NCBI GenBank assembly: GCA_002336405.1
Contig: DDEJ01000117.1
Location: 566-8,141 of the forward strand
Length of the DNA stretch: 7,576 bases
Origin: Rhodobacteraceae bacterium UBA1957
GTDB lineage: Bacteria; Pseudomonadota; Alphaproteobacteria; Rhodobacterales; Rhodobacteraceae
Reading direction: 5' to 3'
Positions within the stretch are counted from its first letter, which is position 1; each line of letters starts with the position of its first letter. This document shows, in pieces, positions 1 to 5,989 of this stretch. The translations under genes and the position numbers were made by a program. The notes below the pieces were generated by a model. It saw only the letters and a list, made by a program, of their open reading frames with translations, had not been told where the DNA came from and did no database searches.

Positions 1-17
1 TGATTTAATTTATAAAA

Positions 18-92
18 TGGTGCCCGGGGGCGGATTTGAACCACCGACACGAGGATTTTCAGTCCACTGCTCTACCCCTGAGCTACCCGGGC
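18..92 (-). tRNA. tRNA-Phe (anticodon GAA), CCA encoded
   Basis: The reverse complement folds as a complete 75-nt cloverleaf. The acceptor stem GCCCGGG (86-92) pairs with CCCGGGC (22-28). The D stem is GCTC/GAGC, the T arm GGTGG/CCGCC encloses a TTCGAAT loop, the discriminator is A, and the genome-encoded CCA lies at 18-20. The anticodon loop CTGAAAA places GAA at 58-60, which reads Phe codons UUC/UUU. The anticodon stem GTGGA/TCCTC has one U28-U42 mismatch. The gene lies 79 nt downstream of yacG on the same strand, so it could be co-transcribed or use its own promoter. The 17 bases after CCA are AT-rich and run off the window. Confidence 0.97.
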
Positions 93-123
93 GTGGGTGA
101 ATGACGGGCATTCGGGTGGGCGA

Positions 124-152
124 GTACTAGGGCCTGTGCGCGGCACTGTCCA
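124..152 (-). promoter_or_regulatory. candidate sigma70 promoter for tRNA-Phe
   Basis: On the minus strand a TGGACA box (147-152, 5 of 6 matches to TTGACA) is separated by exactly 17 nt from TAGTAC (124-129, 3 of 6 matches to TATAAT). It lies in the non-coding gap between yacG and tRNA-Phe and would start RNA about 25 nt before the tRNA 5' end. The -10 box is weak, so this is only a candidate. Read-through from yacG is the alternative. Confidence 0.3.
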
Positions 153-171
153 GAGGTATCGCCTAAAAAAA

Positions 172-354
172 TCAATGTCTTTGTGGTTCTGAGTTGACGA
201 AGGGGTCCTCAGGCAGATCATCCTCATCTGCGCCGTCAATTGGAACGCTATAGGCACCCGATAACCATTTGGCCAAATCTAGATCAGCGCAGCGCTTGCA
301 GCAGAAGGGCCTATAGGCTGCAATCGGCGGTTTTTGGCAGATTGGACAGCTCAT
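172..354 (-). CDS. yacG: DNA gyrase inhibitor YacG (small zinc protein)
   Basis: This 60-residue protein has the YacG zinc-finger pattern: C3-x2-C6 and C18-x3-C22, followed by the diagnostic stretch KRCADLDLAKWLSG (20-33). The C-terminal tail is acidic (ADEDDLPEDP). In E. coli YacG binds one zinc ion and inhibits gyrase by contacting GyrB; that role is transferred by family and not shown here. The length is normal for the family. The ATG overlaps the stop codon of the upstream RNase E/G gene (ATGA at 351-354) and no strong Shine-Dalgarno sequence precedes it, so translation is probably coupled. It is the last protein gene of the infA-maf-RNase-yacG run. A T7 tract follows the stop on the minus strand, but no convincing hairpin precedes it. 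Confidence 0.93.
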   Translation of the reverse strand: MSCPICQKPPIAAYRPFCCKRCADLDLAKWLSGAYSVPIDGADEDDLPEDPFVNSEPQRH

Positions 355-1373
355 GACAGGTCGATCTGCAACAGGGGACGCGCGCGTTGACGCTGCAACT
401 CAAAGTGCCCCAATGTTGTCCAACCCACCAGATTGGTATCAACCTGACAGGTGCGGAACGCATTGCGCAGGGCAGTTTCAAACTGACGGCGATCTTTTTT
501 GGCCATCGGCGCAGGGTCCAGCACTATTTGCCCACCAAGGCCACGTAAACGCAACTGTCGAGGCAGATCTTTGGCAGCCGCAAGATTGGCTTTCAGACCG
601 GCCGCCGGCGAGGTATCTGGCCCGGTGTTGACGTCTACAGCCACCAGCGCACGGGTTGCCTCGATATAGACATGGCCGGCTTGAGTAATTGTCACGCAGG
701 GGCTTTGTAGCGCTTCCAGAGCGTCCAACACGGCATGCTGTTCCAAGCCGCCAGAACTGGTTTCGATCTCCGCAGGCTCCGACCATTCGCGCCAAGCCAG
801 CGCATGGGGGCCATCACCTTCTAAAAGCGTTTCAGCCACCCCGGTCTGTTCGGCTAGAATTTGCGTGGCCAGATCCGCCATCGCATTGATATCTTCGGCA
901 ATAGCGGAACTGTCGGCCGTCACACAGCAAGAGCGCAGTATGAGCCCCATGTCGCTTTTGCCCATTTCACTATGGGCGATTGCCATCAACGTTTCGCGCT
1001 GTTCTTCGTCGCGGATACTGCGCGAAATATTCAATCCTGGTGCGTCAGGGGTCACAATCGCAAAGCGGCTTTTAAACAGAATTTTCTGCGTAAGCGGCAG
1101 CGCTTTGCCTGGCTCTGCATAAGAGGTTAGCTGCACCAAAATCGGTTGTCCCGGTGACAGCCCTTTGGCGTGGCGCAAAAATCCTGGGCCATCGGGTGTT
1201 TTGACAAACATGCCACCCATGCCTTTTACGGGCCGGTCTGCGATAGCACGATAAATCGTACCGGGTCGCGGGGCCTCAGTATCAAACCACACATCATCAA
1301 GCCGTCCATCCACCATGAGGGCAGCAATCTGCTGGCCCTTATGGTGGTCCAAAACGATCAACCGTCCCTTCAT
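351..1373 (-). CDS. RNase E/G family endoribonuclease, short form
   Basis: This 340-residue protein belongs to the RNase E/G family. An S1-like N-terminal region (about 38-110) is followed by a spacer and a DNase I-like catalytic domain. Residues 235-250 ([16 protein letters not shown]) align with the metal-binding segment of RNase E, with D247 and N249 in the places of E. coli D303 and N305. [15 protein letters not shown] (272-286) supplies the second aspartate, D286 (E. coli D346). FELQRQR (324-330) matches the end of the catalytic domain. RNase G is about 489 residues; this protein stops where the Zn-link CPxC motif and small domain would begin, so both are absent. Its expected role is cleavage of single-stranded RNA in rRNA maturation or mRNA decay. 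The ATG has a good AGGAG site 5 nt upstream and overlaps the maf stop (ATGA). E. coli also has maf (yhdE) next to rng, so this is closer to RNase G by context. I withhold a gene symbol because of the truncated architecture. Confidence 0.88.
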   Translation of the reverse strand: MKGRLIVLDHHKGQQIAALMVDGRLDDVWFDTEAPRPGTIYRAIADRPVKGMGGMFVKTPDGPGFLRHAKGLSPGQPILVQLTSYAEPGKALPLTQKILFKSRFAIVTPDAPGLNISRSIRDEEQRETLMAIAHSEMGKSDMGLILRSCCVTADSSAIAEDINAMADLATQILAEQTGVAETLLEGDGPHALAWREWSEPAEIETSSGGLEQHAVLDALEALQSPCVTITQAGHVYIEATRALVAVDVNTGPDTSPAAGLKANLAAAKDLPRQLRLRGLGGQIVLDPAPMAKKDRRQFETALRNAFRTCQVDTNLVGWTTLGHFELQRQRARPLLQIDLS

Positions 1374-1948
1374 GTGAGCTCCTGATAAAGCGGATATCCT
1401 GCTGCCAGCAGCAGGTTTGTGGTTTCGGCCAAAGGCAGGCCAACAACCGCTGAAAATGAGCCGCTAATCCATGGGATAAACGCCCCGGCCTGACCCTGAA
1501 TGCCATAACCACCGGCCTTGCCCTGCCAGTCGTTGCTTTGAAGGTAAGCGTTCAATTCCTGATTGCTGAGCGTTTTCATCCGCACTGTTGTCACCACATC
1601 GCGCTGCCAGACTTGGTCGCCGGCTGCGACAGCAATGGCGGTGATCACCCGGTGGCGGCGTCCAGACAGGGCCAGCAAAAACCCTGCTGCTTCGCCCATG
1701 TCTTGTGGCTTGCCAAGAATCCGCCGCCCCAAGGCGACCGTGGTATCGGCACACAAGACAATTTCATCGTCATTCCTTGGAACTGCCAGCAATTTCTCAT
1801 AAGCCATCCGGCGGCAATAGGGCCGTGGCAATTCTGCCTTTACAGGCGTTTCATCGATTTCGGGCGGTCGGATTTCATCCGGGAACACCCCAAGCTGCGC
1901 CAACAGTTCACTGCGGCGCGGGCTCCCAGATCCAAGGATCAGTCGCAA
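1370..1948 (-). CDS. maf: Maf/YhdE-type nucleoside triphosphate pyrophosphatase
   Basis: This 192-residue protein has all the Maf signatures: GSGSPRR (6-12) at the N-terminus, [16 protein letters not shown] (66-81) with the likely catalytic D68, [10 protein letters not shown] (95-104), KAGGYGIQG (144-152) and [11 protein letters not shown] (163-173). The pattern is that of the YhdE subgroup, which hydrolyses dTTP/UTP and some modified NTPs to monophosphates and pyrophosphate. It is cytoplasmic and is thought to keep non-canonical nucleotides out of nucleic acids or to act in division arrest. The start appears to be TTG (1946-1948): Maf proteins begin only a few residues before the GS-SPRR motif, and the next in-frame ATG (residue 48) would remove it. 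The TTG lies one nt after the infA stop codon with little Shine-Dalgarno sequence, so coupling to infA is likely. The stop overlaps the RNase E/G start. Confidence 0.93.
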   Translation of the reverse strand: MRLILGSGSPRRSELLAQLGVFPDEIRPPEIDETPVKAELPRPYCRRMAYEKLLAVPRNDDEIVLCADTTVALGRRILGKPQDMGEAAGFLLALSGRRHRVITAIAVAAGDQVWQRDVVTTVRMKTLSNQELNAYLQSNDWQGKAGGYGIQGQAGAFIPWISGSFSAVVGLPLAETTNLLLAAGYPLYQELT

Positions 1949-1949
1949 A

Positions 1950-2168
1950 TTACTTAAAGCGATAGTTGATCCGACCTTTTGTCAGATCGTAGGGTGTCAT
2001 TTCAACCTGCACTTTATCACCGGCCAGAACGCGAATGCGATTCTTACGCATTTTTCCTGCCGTATGAGCGATAATTTCATGGCCGTTTTCCAGCTCGACC
2101 CGAAACGTCGCATTAGGCAGGAGTTCCTTAACGACACCGGGAAATTCGAGCGTATCTTCCTTGGCCAT
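1950..2168 (-). CDS. infA: Translation initiation factor IF-1
   Basis: The protein has 72 residues, the standard IF-1 length, and is a single S1/OB-fold domain. The highly conserved segments [21 protein letters not shown] (9-29), [17 protein letters not shown] (35-51) and [14 protein letters not shown] (57-70) are all present. IF-1 binds the 30S A site and works with IF-2 and IF-3 in start-codon selection. The ATG at 2166-2168 is preceded by GGAGA 4 nt upstream. A 209-bp non-coding region lies upstream, so infA probably has its own promoter and heads the infA-maf-RNase-yacG transcript. Confidence 0.98.
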   Translation of the reverse strand: MAKEDTLEFPGVVKELLPNATFRVELENGHEIIAHTAGKMRKNRIRVLAGDKVQVEMTPYDLTKGRINYRFK

Positions 2169-2377
2169 GCTGTCTCCATTGCTTGTGGTACTGCCCTTCG
2201 GCAGAATGAATGCCTAAATGATGGCTTTCTCAATATTATTCAAGGAAATATTGATCGTAATTGTTTATATATGTCTCTTAAAGCTGTCCGGGCAGGAAAC
2301 GTGTTGGTCATTCAGGCAGATGACCTGCCGCGTGTACATGGTGCAACGTCAGACGTTGTGGCGCGTGGAAAACCCAT
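2169..2377 (-). promoter_or_regulatory. infA upstream region: AT-rich core and complementary GGCAG/CTGCC segments
   Basis: This 209-bp non-coding gap most likely holds the infA promoter. Its core (about 2218-2282) is strikingly AT-rich compared with the flanks, but I find no clean -35/-10 pair. The best is CGGACA with TATAAA at 15 nt, with a short spacer. Three short perfect stems are visible: CAACGT/ACGTTG (2344-2349 with 2353-2358, 3-nt loop) just after the phosphatase stop, GGCAG/CTGCC (2315-2319 with 2325-2329), and CTGCC/GGCAG (2191-2195 with 2200-2204, 4-nt loop) 23 nt before the infA start. None is followed by a T tract, so a terminator is not supported. Confidence 0.45.
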
Positions 2378-2845
2378 TCAAGGGCTTGGGAGTGTCTGTG
2401 ACGGCCCCCACCGTCGGGTCAATTCGGAAATTATCTGATCCCGAGATTGACGATAAGCCCGCAACTGGCTCTCGCGGCTTTCGCCTAGCCCTGTCGGGTC
2501 CATGATGGGCCAATAATTCACTTCCAGATGGAAATAGCGTGTCAGTTCCAAAGCGCGGCGTTGGCTTGCCGGTGACAGCGACAGGATAAGGTCAAACGAC
2601 GACAGATCATCGCCCCATTGCTCCATCTGGTCGAAACTGCGGGATTGGTGGCGTGACAGCTCAACCCCGATCTCGGCGCAAACTGCGATTGCAAAGCCGT
2701 CAATTTCTTGATCATTCATCACGCCAACTGACTGTACATAGGTCTCGGCGCCATAGAATTTTTTCATGATACCTTCTGCCATCGGAGAGCGCACCGCGTT
2801 GTGATCGCAGCAAAATAAGACTGATCCGGGCAGCTCTAGGATCAT
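2378..2845 (-). CDS. Low-molecular-weight protein-tyrosine-phosphatase / ArsC-fold family protein
   Basis: This 155-residue protein has the P-loop C-x5-R-S (C13 D H N A V R19 S20) with a second cysteine directly before it (C12), the hydrophobic strand FDLILSLS (84-91), and a D116-P117 pair in the place of the general-acid loop of low-molecular-weight phosphatases. The family removes phosphate from protein tyrosines, or reduces arsenate when extra redox cysteines are present. The arsenate-reductase cysteine pair near residues 80-90 is not seen here, so a phosphatase is more likely than ArsC. The substrate is unknown. The gene starts 3 nt after the UPF0262 stop with GGGGGCT as its putative ribosome site, so the two are almost certainly translated from one mRNA. 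I leave the symbol empty because the enzymatic role is not resolved. Confidence 0.87.
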   Translation of the reverse strand: MILELPGSVLFCCDHNAVRSPMAEGIMKKFYGAETYVQSVGVMNDQEIDGFAIAVCAEIGVELSRHQSRSFDQMEQWGDDLSSFDLILSLSPASQRRALELTRYFHLEVNYWPIMDPTGLGESRESQLRAYRQSRDQIISELTRRWGPSQTLPSP

Positions 2846-2848
2846 CGT

Positions 2849-3328
2849 TTAGCCCCCGAAGTGCAAAACACAAATAAGCGTGAACAGTCGCCGTGCAGTA
2901 TCGTGATCAACCGCGGCTTTGCCCTCTAATCGTTCGGCAAGAACGCGCGCCCCCTCATTATGAATGCCGCGGCGCGCCATATCGATTGTTTCGATTTGGC
3001 TGGGAGGCATATGTTTGACGGCATCAAAATACGATTCGCAAATGGACCAGTAATCTTTAACCACTTGCCGGAATGGCGACAGCGACAAATGAAATTCGGC
3101 CGCCTTTTGCCCAATATCGGCGGTGATATCAAACACCAAACGTTTGTCTCGAATAGACAGCTCCAGCCGGTAAGGGCCCGCAACAACATCGCGATCTTGG
3201 CGCTTTGGCAGCTCAAAGAGGTTTTTTTCTAATAGATCAAATATCGCCACTTTGCGTTCCTGTTCGATCTCAGGTGTGGGTGGCGGTAAATTGCTGTCGT
3301 CAATCTCAATATGGATGATATGGCTCAT
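2849..3328 (-). CDS. UPF0262 family protein
   Basis: I recognise this as the UPF0262 family, small cytoplasmic proteins of unknown function found in Alphaproteobacteria. I chose the ATG at 3326-3328 (159 residues, matching the family's usual ~158) over an upstream ATG at 3386-3388, whose extra 20 residues lack family character. A TTGGGGG ribosome-site-like run precedes the chosen ATG. Features are an acidic N-terminus (IEIDD), a basic KRQDRD segment (42-47), MARRGIHNEGA (116-126), and the conserved C-terminal DTARRLFTLICVLHFGG. There is no signal peptide or membrane segment. It lies between hisD and the phosphatase gene, 3 nt upstream of the latter. No function can be assigned from sequence. 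Confidence 0.88.
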   Translation of the reverse strand: MSHIIHIEIDDSNLPPPTPEIEQERKVAIFDLLEKNLFELPKRQDRDVVAGPYRLELSIRDKRLVFDITADIGQKAAEFHLSLSPFRQVVKDYWSICESYFDAVKHMPPSQIETIDMARRGIHNEGARVLAERLEGKAAVDHDTARRLFTLICVLHFGG

Positions 3329-3459
3329 GCAGCCCCCAAGGCTTTGATGCTTAGAGCTAAAATTAGCGACTCCGTTCCAACTGTGCAATGACCCGTCAAA
3401 AGAAAGACAGAACTAAAATATGCGCCGCATGGGCTGTCCCGGATCCGGCCTATTTTTGC
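3329..3459. other. hisD-UPF0262 intergenic gap
   Basis: This 131-bp stretch is non-coding. On the minus strand TTGCAC and TAATTT are 17 nt apart, a weak promoter candidate for UPF0262 (3 of 6 matches each). CCGGATCCGG (3439-3448) is a perfect 10-bp palindrome just after the hisD stop, but no T tract follows it on the minus strand. A small inverted repeat, GCTAA/TTAGC, lies at 3356-3367. Nothing here is convincing as a terminator or RNA gene. Confidence 0.4.
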
Positions 3460-4761
3460 CTAGAGGTTCAGCCTGTTCAGCCGCGCGGTCACTGACAGGC
3501 TATGGGCCTCAAGGCTCTCAGATAGGGCAAGGCGCTCGGCGGCCGGACCGATTAAACCCAGAGCTTCAGGGGTCATTTTGGTCAGCGTTGTGCGTTTGAT
3601 AAAATCCAGCACTGACAGGCCCGAGCTAAACCGCGCCGAACGTGCTGTGGGCAGCACATGATTCGGACCACCCACGTAATCACCGATTGCCTCAGGCGTC
3701 CACGCCCCTAGAAAAATCGCCCCTGCATGAGTGATCTGCGCAGCTAAGGCCTCTGGATCTGCAACGCAAAGCTCAAGATGCTCGGGGGCAAGCCGGTCTG
3801 ACAATTGGGCAGCCACCGCCAGTGACGGCACCACGATCACCGCACCATAGTCGCGCCAACTGGCACCGGCGATGTCGCGACGTGCCAAAGTTTCCAACCG
3901 CGTCTCGACCGCTGCCATAACAGCGCGGCCAAAATCCGCGTTGTCCGTGATTAGAATGGATTGGGCGCTTTCGTCATGCTCGGCCTGTGACAGCAGATCC
4001 AGTGCAATCCAGTCGGGATCGTTTTCAGCGTCAGCAATGACCAGAACCTCTGATGGCCCGGCAATCATGTCGATTCCAACTTTTCCGAAAACCCGTCGTT
4101 TGGCGGCCGCGACAAAAGCATTGCCGGGTCCGGTGATCTTGTCCACCGGCGCGATGGTTTCGGTGCCATAGGCCAGAGCTGCAATCGCCTGCGCCCCACC
4201 AATGCGGTAAATCTCATCAACACCGGCAATTTTTGCCGCCAACAGGACCAGTGGGTTGACCACGCCATCAGGGGTCGGCACGGTTATGGCCAACCGCGAC
4301 ACGCCGGCGACTTTTGCTGGAATAGCGTTCATCAGCACTGATGACGGATAACTGGCCAGCCCGCCAGGCACATACAGACCGGCGGCGGAAACCGGTGTCC
4401 AGCGCCAACCAAGCGTGGCGCCGCTGGCATCAGTCCAGCTGTCATCACTGGGCATCTGGCGCGCATGATAGCTGCTAATTCGGTCTGCCGCTATCTCAAG
4501 GGCTGTCCGGTCATCTTCGCTGACCTGCGCGCAATAAGCATCAATATCGTCCGGCGAAAACGCCAGCGTGTCCGGTGTCAAATCCAACCGGTCAAATTTA
4601 GACGTCAGAGCAAGAACCGCGGCGTCACCATCGCGGCGCACATGGGTAATGATGTCTGCCACCACGGCATCGACATCCGGGCTGTCTTCGCGCTTGGCAC
4701 CAAGCAGGGCGGTGAAGTCTGCCTCAAAATTGGCGGCTGTCGCGTCAAGAAACTGGGGCAT
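3460..4761 (-). CDS. hisD: Histidinol dehydrogenase
   Basis: HisD performs the last two steps of histidine synthesis, oxidising L-histidinol through histidinal to histidine with two NAD+, as a zinc-dependent cytoplasmic dimer. I chose the ATG at 4759-4761 (433 residues) because AAAGGAG lies 8 nt before it. A GTG three codons upstream would overlap that ribosome site. With this start the active-site residues fall nearly on E. coli numbering: Q259 and H262 in SQAEHDES, E327 and H328 in APEHLEL, D361 in GDYVGGPNH, and H420 in EAHSLSV. Other conserved blocks are GLYVPGGLASYPSSVLMN (128-145), KITGPGNAFV (208-217) and DMIAGPSEVLV (231-241). Full length and apparently intact. It stands alone here, without other his genes, as is common in Alphaproteobacteria. 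It is 46 nt downstream of the broken DUF1772 gene. Confidence 0.98.
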   Translation of the reverse strand: MPQFLDATAANFEADFTALLGAKREDSPDVDAVVADIITHVRRDGDAAVLALTSKFDRLDLTPDTLAFSPDDIDAYCAQVSEDDRTALEIAADRISSYHARQMPSDDSWTDASGATLGWRWTPVSAAGLYVPGGLASYPSSVLMNAIPAKVAGVSRLAITVPTPDGVVNPLVLLAAKIAGVDEIYRIGGAQAIAALAYGTETIAPVDKITGPGNAFVAAAKRRVFGKVGIDMIAGPSEVLVIADAENDPDWIALDLLSQAEHDESAQSILITDNADFGRAVMAAVETRLETLARRDIAGASWRDYGAVIVVPSLAVAAQLSDRLAPEHLELCVADPEALAAQITHAGAIFLGAWTPEAIGDYVGGPNHVLPTARSARFSSGLSVLDFIKRTTLTKMTPEALGLIGPAAERLALSESLEAHSLSVTARLNRLNL

Positions 4762-4769
4762 CTGGCGCA

Positions 4770-4796
4770 CTCCTTTCGGGCCTGCATAACGGCCCG
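4770..4796 (-). promoter_or_regulatory. hisD: hisD ribosome site with an abutting hairpin
   Basis: The minus strand carries AAAGGAG (4770-4776), the site that decides the hisD start. Immediately 5' of it is a perfect 6-bp stem, CGGGCC/GGCCCG (4777-4782 with 4791-4796), with an 8-nt loop. There is no space between the stem and the ribosome site. It may keep the site exposed, insulate it from upstream RNA or protect a processed 5' end. No T tract follows, so it is not a terminator. Confidence 0.45.
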
Positions 4797-4807
4797 TGCT
4801 CAGAGCC

Positions 4808-5331
4808 TCAAGCGTTTACACTGTCGCGCCCTGTTTGGGTCAGCTTGAGCAAACCCAGCCCGGTCAACAACAGCGCCACAGCTGCCGCGCAGGTTCGAAT
4901 GATATTCCAAAATTGCCAGGTCTCGGAATAGGCGCTCCCGACCGCGCTGGCCTGCGTCGGAGCCAACGGCGTTACGATCAACGCAAGTGCTTGGTTCAAG
5001 GGGACGTTTATGGCCATGGTCAACACTATTCCACCGAAGCCGTAAACCAGATCTGACGTGGTAAAACACAGCGCAGTGTGGCGCGGCGGTTGCAACAGCT
5101 AAATGCAAGTAGGGCACCGGCCAGCATGACCACAGGCGTGGCAAAAAACGCTGGCGCAAATACCACATTGCGCACTGAGGCGTTCATCGCCTGCATGGCT
5201 GTAATTGCAGTATTAGGGTCGATCTGGTCCAATCCCCAAAGGATTGAACAGACCCAAGCATAGAAAAAACCAAAGATTGCACCACACAGCAAAAGTGAAA
5301 GTAGGGATATCAGTCTTAAAAAAATGTGCAT
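4808..5331 (-). pseudogene. DUF1772-type membrane protein, frameshifted
   Basis: Two overlapping minus-strand frames together make one DUF1772-like membrane protein of about 174 residues. The first frame (ATG at 5331, stop at 5026) carries a membrane segment (about residues 5-32) with GLDQIDP (33-39), the family-typical MQAMN (46-50), and a second membrane segment (56-79). The second frame (open from 5098, stop at 4808) carries FTTSDLVYGFGG, a membrane segment ending in NVPLN, then WNIIRT and a final membrane segment. The shift lies between 5029 and 5098. Adding one T to the T4 run (minus strand; 5063-5066) restores a continuous reading through RRATLRCV-FTTSDLVYG, so one lost base explains it. 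No slippery heptamer is present, so programmed frameshifting is unlikely; a sequencing error in a homopolymer remains possible. The start has no clear Shine-Dalgarno sequence. The function of the family is poorly defined. Confidence 0.75.
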
Positions 5332-5368
5332 TTTACAATCTGTTTTCTAAAAATAGGTCTGCTATCTC

Positions 5369-5403
5369 GCTATAGGCATGAATTTTATCTTGTGAAGTCA
5401 CAA
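5369..5403 (-). promoter_or_regulatory. candidate promoter with overlapping near-palindromic operator
   Basis: On the minus strand TTCACA (5391-5396, 5 of 6 matches to TTGACA) is 16 nt from TATAGC (5369-5374, 4 of 6 matches). This would start RNA about 30 nt before the DUF1772 ATG. The -35 box sits inside TTGTGA-AG-TCACAA (5390-5403), perfect 6-bp inverted arms with a 2-bp centre. The arm sequence resembles CRP/FNR-type half-sites but the spacing is far shorter. An operator for an unknown dimeric regulator is a reasonable inference. Confidence 0.4.
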
Positions 5404-5423
5404 ACAAATAAGCACAGCTATCT

Positions 5424-5439
5424 GGGGCCTAATGGCCCC
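5424..5439 (-). terminator. GC-rich hairpin downstream of the murA-DUF2948 transcript
   Basis: GGGGCC (5424-5429) and GGCCCC (5434-5439) form a perfect 6-bp all-GC stem with a TAAT/ATTA loop, about 70 nt after the DUF2948 stop. On the minus strand it is followed by a U-rich but interrupted stretch and not a clean U tract. It may be a weak or Rho-assisted terminator, or a 3'-end stabiliser. Confidence 0.35.
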
Positions 5440-5509
5440 TATGGTCAAACCGTTTACGATCGATACAACGACAGCAGGCCCGCCGAACATGCCATTAAAT
5501 GCGTATCGA

Positions 5510-5989
5510 TTACTGCCCGTGATCGGGAACCGTTTTGGACAGGGCCCTGTAGGGACGGGTCACATCTTTAAGCCGTATCTCAAGAGCTTCGACTGACAGT
5601 TTGATTGCCCCATCCCCCGCAAGCGTTAACAGCACAGTGCCGCCAGCATCCGGTCCGGGCTCAAACTGCAATGACAGCGCCGAGAAAATCATATCTTTGT
5701 TCGCACGCTCAATGCCCTGCGACGCGATGCCCAACACAGTATCAATGGAAAGCACCGTTTGGACGCGCTCGACCGCGTGGCCTGATTGATCTGTCAGGGA
5801 TCTATCCTCCCAGCGAAACCGATTGATTAAAATCGCAAAACGGCGCTGGCTGGCATCCCAGATCATCTCAGAGGCGGGAAATACTGCATCTTGTATCAAT
5901 GTCGATACCACCTGCAGATCATCTTGATCCAGGACCCCAAGGTTCAGTGGGCGCTCGCGGCCGTCTTCAAAGGTTGCGTCCTGCTTCAT
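5510..5989 (-). CDS. DUF2948 family protein
   Basis: This 159-residue protein is of unknown function, and I recognise it as DUF2948. The diagnostic N-terminal pattern is [21 protein letters not shown] (20-40), followed by W44 and [13 protein letters not shown] (49-61). [18 protein letters not shown] covers about 76-93, and [23 protein letters not shown] lies near the C-terminus. No signal peptide or membrane segment is seen. Its ATG overlaps the murA stop codon (ATGA at 5986-5989), so it is in the murA operon and probably translationally coupled. Its position next to murA suggests a link to envelope synthesis, but nothing in the sequence demonstrates a function. Confidence 0.9.
   Translation of the reverse strand: MKQDATFEDGRERPLNLGVLDQDDLQVVSTLIQDAVFPASEMIWDASQRRFAILINRFRWEDRSLTDQSGHAVERVQTVLSIDTVLGIASQGIERANKDMIFSALSLQFEPGPDAGGTVLLTLAGDGAIKLSVEALEIRLKDVTRPYRALSKTVPDHGQ

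Noticed and set aside
165..200. T7 tract after yacG as a Rho-independent terminator
   Set aside because: The only upstream stem (CTGAG/CTCAG) has a 14-nt loop and lies 17 nt before the tract, too far and too weak.
2218..2505. Plus-strand ORF of 95 codons with a hydrophobic N-terminus
   Set aside because: It has no ribosome site, runs antisense into the C-terminus of the phosphatase gene, and its later part has no protein-like pattern.
2378..2845. Assignment of the phosphatase gene as arsenate reductase arsC
   Set aside because: The P-loop fits both, but the additional redox cysteines of thioredoxin-type ArsC are not visible at the expected place and no other ars genes are nearby.
3420..3450. 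CCGGATCCGG palindrome after hisD as a terminator
   Set aside because: There is no U tract on the minus strand, and no gene on the plus strand ends here.
5026..5098. Programmed -1 frameshift in the DUF1772 gene
   Set aside because: No X-XXY-YYZ slippery heptamer in the right phase and no obvious downstream structure; one lost base is simpler.
5326..5571. Plus-strand ORF of 81 codons across the DUF1772-DUF2948 gap
   Set aside because: It lacks a ribosome site, overlaps the end of DUF2948 in antisense and has no recognisable domain.
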